DNA of 10,364 bases from M55B157 sp964626275. Lineage in GTDB: Bacteria > Actinomycetota > Actinomycetes > S36-B12. Positions 7,533 through 10,364 of the stretch are shown here, in pieces. The notes beneath the pieces are model-generated. The model made no database searches, was not told the DNA's origin, and was given only the letters and a program-made list of their open reading frames with translations. The translations under genes and the position numbers were made by a program. Position 1 is the stretch's first letter. Each line of letters starts with the position of its first letter. The stretch lies in assembly GCA_964626275.1 (NCBI GenBank), contig CAZVCZ010000057.1, positions 1 through 10,364 on the forward strand. The letters are read 5' to 3'.

Positions 7533-8990
7533 CTAGAGATCGACGGCGAGGTACTGGGTTTCGAGGAACTCGTGGATTCCGGCGAATCCACCCTCGCGGC
7601 CGAGGCCTGACTGCTTCATGCCGCCGAAGGGAGCGGCCGGATCCGAGGCCAGGCCCCGATCGATGGCGACCATGCCCGACTCCATCCGCTTTGCGACCGA
7701 GATGCCGCGACCCTTGTCTCCGGCGTAGACATAGGAGATCAGGCCGTATTCGGTGTCGTTCGCCATCCCGATGGCCTCGTCATCGCTGCCGATCTCGACG
7801 ATCGGCACGACCGGACCGAAAACCTCATTGCGGGTCAGCGTCGAGCCGTGTTGGACCCCGCGGACGACGTGGGGCGCGATGAAGGCACCCGACGCCGGCG
7901 CTTCCATCACGGCATCGGCCTGAGCGCCCTCATCCCGGGCTTCATCGAGAAGCGCGACGATCTTGTCGCGCTCCCCGACGCTCACCATCGCACCGAGGTC
8001 GTTCTCGCGATCGATGCCCGGGCCGATGCGCAAGCCGCGCAATGCTGCACTGAACTTCGCGGTGAAATCGTCGATCAGGGAGGAGTGGACATAGAAGCGG
8101 TTCGCTGCGGTGCACGCAGCTCCGCCGTTGCGCATCTTGGCGATCATGGCGCCCTCGACCGCAGCTTCCACATTCGCTCCCTCGAGCACCAGGAAGGGCG
8201 CATTGCCACCGAGTTCCATCGACGAGGGCAGAACTCGGGTAGCGGTCTGTTCGAGCAGCAACTTGCCGACATACGTGCTGCCGGTGAAGGACAGGGTCGC
8301 GACGCGCTCATCGGCAAGGATCGCCGAGGACACCGGCCCCGACTTCGAGGTGGTGACGACGTTCACGACCCCATCGGGAACTCCTGCGCGCTGCAAGACA
8401 CCGGCGACCCACAGCGCGGTCAGCGGCGTCTCGGCAGCCGGCTTGAGCACGGCGGTGCAGCCTGCGGCGAGCGCGGGGGCGAGTTTCCGCGTCGCCATCG
8501 CCGCGGGGAAATTCCACGGCGTGATCATGTAGGCCACACCCATCGGCTGATAGGTCGTGATGATGGTCTTGTCACCCGAAGGCGACGGGCGGAATCCGCC
8601 TTCGACACGCACCGCCTCCTCGGCGAACCACCGGAAGAACTCAGCAGCATAGGTCGCCTCGCCCAGCGCATCCCGCCAGGCCTTGCCGTTCTCCAGCACG
8701 ATCAAGCGCGCGCAGTCCTCGACCTCAGCGGTCATGATCTCGAAGGCTCGACGCAGGATCTCCGAGCGCTGCCGCGGCGAGGTGGCCGCCCAGGATGGGA
8801 ACGCCGAGTGCGCGGCGGCGACAGCGTCAAGGCCCTCCTCGATGCTCGCATCCCCCACCTGGGCCAGCGATGTCAACGACGCCGGATTGATGACGTCGAG
8901 ATGTGCGGCGCTGGTCAACCAGGTGCCCCCGATGAACAACCCGGTCGGCGCGCCGGTGGGCAGGGCGTCAACGGACATGTCAGCGGACAT
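7533..8990 (-). CDS. gabD: NAD(P)-dependent aldehyde dehydrogenase, probable succinate-semialdehyde dehydrogenase
   Basis: This aldehyde dehydrogenase most resembles succinate-semialdehyde dehydrogenases, which oxidise succinate semialdehyde to succinate in the GABA shunt or the 2-oxoglutarate decarboxylase bypass. The 485-residue product is full length. It has Thr-Pro-Trp-Asn-Phe-Pro, the cofactor segment Lys183-Pro-Ala-Ala-Glu-Thr-Pro, Phe-Thr-Gly-Ser, the general base Glu259 (Glu-Leu-Gly-Gly-Asn) and the catalytic Cys293 (Ala-Ala-Cys-Thr-Ala-Ala-Asn-Arg). The 34-residue Glu-Cys separation is normal. Residue 186, where NAD-specific members often carry Glu, is Ala, which would allow NADP; this is inference. 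The ATG at 8990 has a textbook GAGGAGG (9002-8996) five bases upstream. Substrate specificity within this large family cannot be fixed from sequence alone, so the symbol is provisional. Confidence 0.85.
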   Translation of the reverse strand: MSADMSVDALPTGAPTGLFIGGTWLTSAAHLDVINPASLTSLAQVGDASIEEGLDAVAAAHSAFPSWAATSPRQRSEILRRAFEIMTAEVEDCARLIVLENGKAWRDALGEATYAAEFFRWFAEEAVRVEGGFRPSPSGDKTIITTYQPMGVAYMITPWNFPAAMATRKLAPALAAGCTAVLKPAAETPLTALWVAGVLQRAGVPDGVVNVVTTSKSGPVSSAILADERVATLSFTGSTYVGKLLLEQTATRVLPSSMELGGNAPFLVLEGANVEAAVEGAMIAKMRNGGAACTAANRFYVHSSLIDDFTAKFSAALRGLRIGPGIDRENDLGAMVSVGERDKIVALLDEARDEGAQADAVMEAPASGAFIAPHVVRGVQHGSTLTRNEVFGPVVPIVEIGSDDEAIGMANDTEYGLISYVYAGDKGRGISVAKRMESGMVAIDRGLASDPAAPFGGMKQSGLGREGGFAGIHEFLETQYLAVDL

Positions 8991-9053
8991 GGAATCCTCC
9001 TCGCGGAATGGACAGCGACGGCCCGAGCACCGCCACGACTCCTGATCGAGAGC

Positions 9054-9881
9054 CTAGTCCTCGAAGGTGATGCTCAGCGGGGCATGGTCGCTCCATCGTT
9101 CGGCGTAGGTTGGTGCCTTCCCTACGACAGCCTCTCGCGCATGATCAGCGAGAGCGGGGGTGGTGACGACATAGTCGATCCGCCAGCCGCCATCGGTGTC
9201 GAATCCCTTGCCGCGCCACGACCACCAGGTGTAGGGACCAGGTCCCGGGCCACCGAGTCGTCGTCCGAGATCCGCCCATGGCCCCCTTGCGGAACCCGCC
9301 GGCCCGAACCACTTGTCGAGATAGGCACGTTCCTCAGGTAGGAAACCCGCGTTCTTCAGGTTTCCCTTCCAGTTCTTGATGTCGACCTCTGCGTGGGCGA
9401 TATTGAAATCGCCGGCGACCAGGACATGTCCCTTGCGACGTGTCGCGCGGCGGCGAAGTGAGGCCAGTCGCGCGTCGACAGCATCGAGAAACCGGTACTT
9501 GTCGTCCTGGCGGGGAGTGCCGACCTCACCGGAATGGATGTAGGCGCTCACCACGGTCAATGGTCCGTGCGGGCTGTCGACATCGACTTCGATCCAACGG
9601 CCCGACTCCGCGAAACTCGGTTCGCCTACCCCGATGCGAACCTCCGCGGGTTCCGCGCGGGTGAGGACGGCAACGCCATTGCGACCCTTCTCCTCGGACT
9701 CCGCGTAGGCGAGGTACCAGGCGGTGAGATCACTGTCCGCGAGTTCCTCCTCCACCTGCGCCGGAGTCGCCCGAACCTCCTGCAGGCAAATGACATCGGC
9801 ACCATCGGCGGCCAGCCAGTCCAGCCCTCCACGCCGCTTGGCAGCGCGGATACCGTTGACGTTCGCCGTCGTGACTCTCAT
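9054..9881 (-). CDS. xth: Exodeoxyribonuclease III (AP endonuclease)
   Basis: This DNA repair nuclease of the exonuclease III/APE1 family cuts at abasic sites and digests 3' ends of duplex DNA. The 275-residue product carries the whole catalytic set: Asn7 (Ala-Asn-Val-Asn-Gly-Ile-Arg), Glu35 (Leu-Gln-Glu-Val-Arg) for the metal, Asp158 and Asn160 (Gly-Asp-Phe-Asn), and the C-terminal Asp265-His266 (Trp-Ser-Asp-His-Ala-Pro). Length and spacing match E. coli Xth (268 residues). The ATG at 9881 follows a GGGAG ribosome binding site at 9890-9886. It lies 78 bases beyond the icd stop and 63 bases before the aldehyde dehydrogenase gene, all in one direction. I see no strong promoter just upstream, so read-through from icd is possible. 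Confidence 0.96.
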   Translation of the reverse strand: MRVTTANVNGIRAAKRRGGLDWLAADGADVICLQEVRATPAQVEEELADSDLTAWYLAYAESEEKGRNGVAVLTRAEPAEVRIGVGEPSFAESGRWIEVDVDSPHGPLTVVSAYIHSGEVGTPRQDDKYRFLDAVDARLASLRRRATRRKGHVLVAGDFNIAHAEVDIKNWKGNLKNAGFLPEERAYLDKWFGPAGSARGPWADLGRRLGGPGPGPYTWWSWRGKGFDTDGGWRIDYVVTTPALADHAREAVVGKAPTYAERWSDHAPLSITFED

Positions 9882-9899
9882 GGAACTCCCTGCCGTGTA

Positions 9900-9954
9900 C
9901 TTCGGGTAGTTCTTCGGGTATTCCGGGCCCTCCTGGGGCCTGATCTACCCGGAG
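9900..9954 (-). terminator. Hairpin region after icd, with two competing stems
   Basis: The 9-base CTTCGGGTA occurs twice on the plus strand (9900-9908 and 9912-9920), and TACCCGGAG (9946-9954) can pair with either copy, with one G-U pair. A further inner stem GGCCC (9926-9930) with GGGCC (9936-9940), extended by two pairs, sits inside. In minus-strand RNA this starts six bases after the icd stop. It is a strong structure with no U-tract, so an actinobacterial-type terminator or processing site is likely. The remaining gap to xth holds only its ribosome binding site. Confidence 0.5.
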
Positions 9955-9959
9955 AAGGG

Positions 9960-10364
9960 CTACGCCATGGCGCGCTGGAGGTTCTCGTCGATCGCGGCGA
10001 GGAACTCCTGCGTGGTCAGGTGCCCCTGATCCGGGCCGACGAGAAGGGCGAGGTCCTTGGTCATCTGGCCGGCCTCGACCGTCTCGATGCACACCCGCTC
10101 GAGGGTCTGCGCGAAGCCGGACACCTCGGGGGTGCCGTCGAGCTTGCCGCGGTGCTCCAACCCGCGGGTCCAGGCGAAGATCGACGCGATCGGATTCGTC
10201 GAGGTCGGCTTGCCCTGCTGGTGCTGGCGGTAGTGGCGCGTCACCGTGCCGTGCGCAGCCTCTGCCTCGACCGTCTTGCCATCAGGGGTCATGAGCACGC
10301 TGGTCATGAGGCCGAGCGAGCCGAAGCCCTGCGCCACGGTGTCGGACTGCACGTCGCCGTCGTA
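9960..10364 (-). CDS. icd: NADP-dependent isocitrate dehydrogenase, C-terminal part
   Basis: Isocitrate dehydrogenase converts isocitrate to 2-oxoglutarate and CO2, making NADPH (tricarboxylic acid cycle, cytoplasm). The last 134 residues are present; the start lies beyond the right edge and the frame is open to base 10364. The sequence begins at Tyr-Asp-Gly-Asp-Val-Gln-Ser-Asp, whose two later Asp residues bind the metal ion in human IDH1 (Asp275, Asp279). It continues with Glu-Ala-Ala-His-Gly-Thr-Val-Thr-Arg-His, the segment that recognises the NADP 2'-phosphate, and Ser-Thr-Asn-Pro-Ile-Ala-Ser-Ile-Phe-Ala-Trp-Thr-Arg-Gly. This is the homodimeric, eukaryote-like type of about 405 residues, not the monomeric type of about 740 residues found in Corynebacterium. 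A hairpin follows the TAG stop. Confidence 0.96.
   Translation of the reverse strand, partial: YDGDVQSDTVAQGFGSLGLMTSVLMTPDGKTVEAEAAHGTVTRHYRQHQQGKPTSTNPIASIFAWTRGLEHRGKLDGTPEVSGFAQTLERVCIETVEAGQMTKDLALLVGPDQGHLTTQEFLAAIDENLQRAMA

Noticed and set aside
7848..9341. 497-codon open frame on the plus strand across gabD and the end of xth
   Set aside because: It runs antisense through two well-supported genes and their intergenic gap. The translation is Arg/Gly/Asp-rich and unlike any family.

Overview
This window looks like ordinary chromosome from a high-G+C actinobacterium, most likely in the order Micrococcales. The reasons are the strong G/C bias at third codon positions, frequent GTG starts, actinobacterial-type SdhC and SdhD sequences, probable leaderless starts, and a lipoprotein gene divergent from sdhC. 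I cannot name the genus. I see no phage, transposon, CRISPR array, tRNA or rRNA, and nothing that looks like an undescribed defence or biosynthetic system. The points worth a second look are mostly non-coding.

Layout, left to right. Positions 1-105 (minus) hold the first 35 codons of a secreted lipoprotein, possibly a BMP-family (nucleoside-binding) ABC transporter component. Positions 106-481 are a divergent control region. It carries two perfect inverted repeats in the presumed lipoprotein leader, a CRP/GlxR-like palindrome and a weak -10 for the sdh operon. Positions 482-3817 (plus) are sdhC-sdhD-sdhA-sdhB, encoding a complete succinate dehydrogenase with tight or overlapping junctions. 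Positions 3903-5216 (plus) encode a secreted, membrane-anchored D-alanyl-D-alanine carboxypeptidase. Its last 40 bases overlap, tail to tail, the end of trpS.

The rest is read on the minus strand. From right to left the order is the 3' part of icd (NADP-dependent isocitrate dehydrogenase, running off the right edge), xth (exodeoxyribonuclease III), an aldehyde dehydrogenase resembling succinate-semialdehyde dehydrogenase, a CNNM/CorC-type membrane protein with CBS domains, and trpS (tryptophanyl-tRNA synthetase).

How they work together: isocitrate dehydrogenase makes 2-oxoglutarate, a succinate-semialdehyde dehydrogenase would feed succinate, and SdhCDAB oxidises succinate to fumarate and reduces quinone. 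Three central-carbon functions therefore lie within 10 kb. The carboxypeptidase (cell wall), TrpS (translation), exonuclease III (DNA repair) and CNNM protein (probable ion transport) are housekeeping neighbours with no clear shared pathway.
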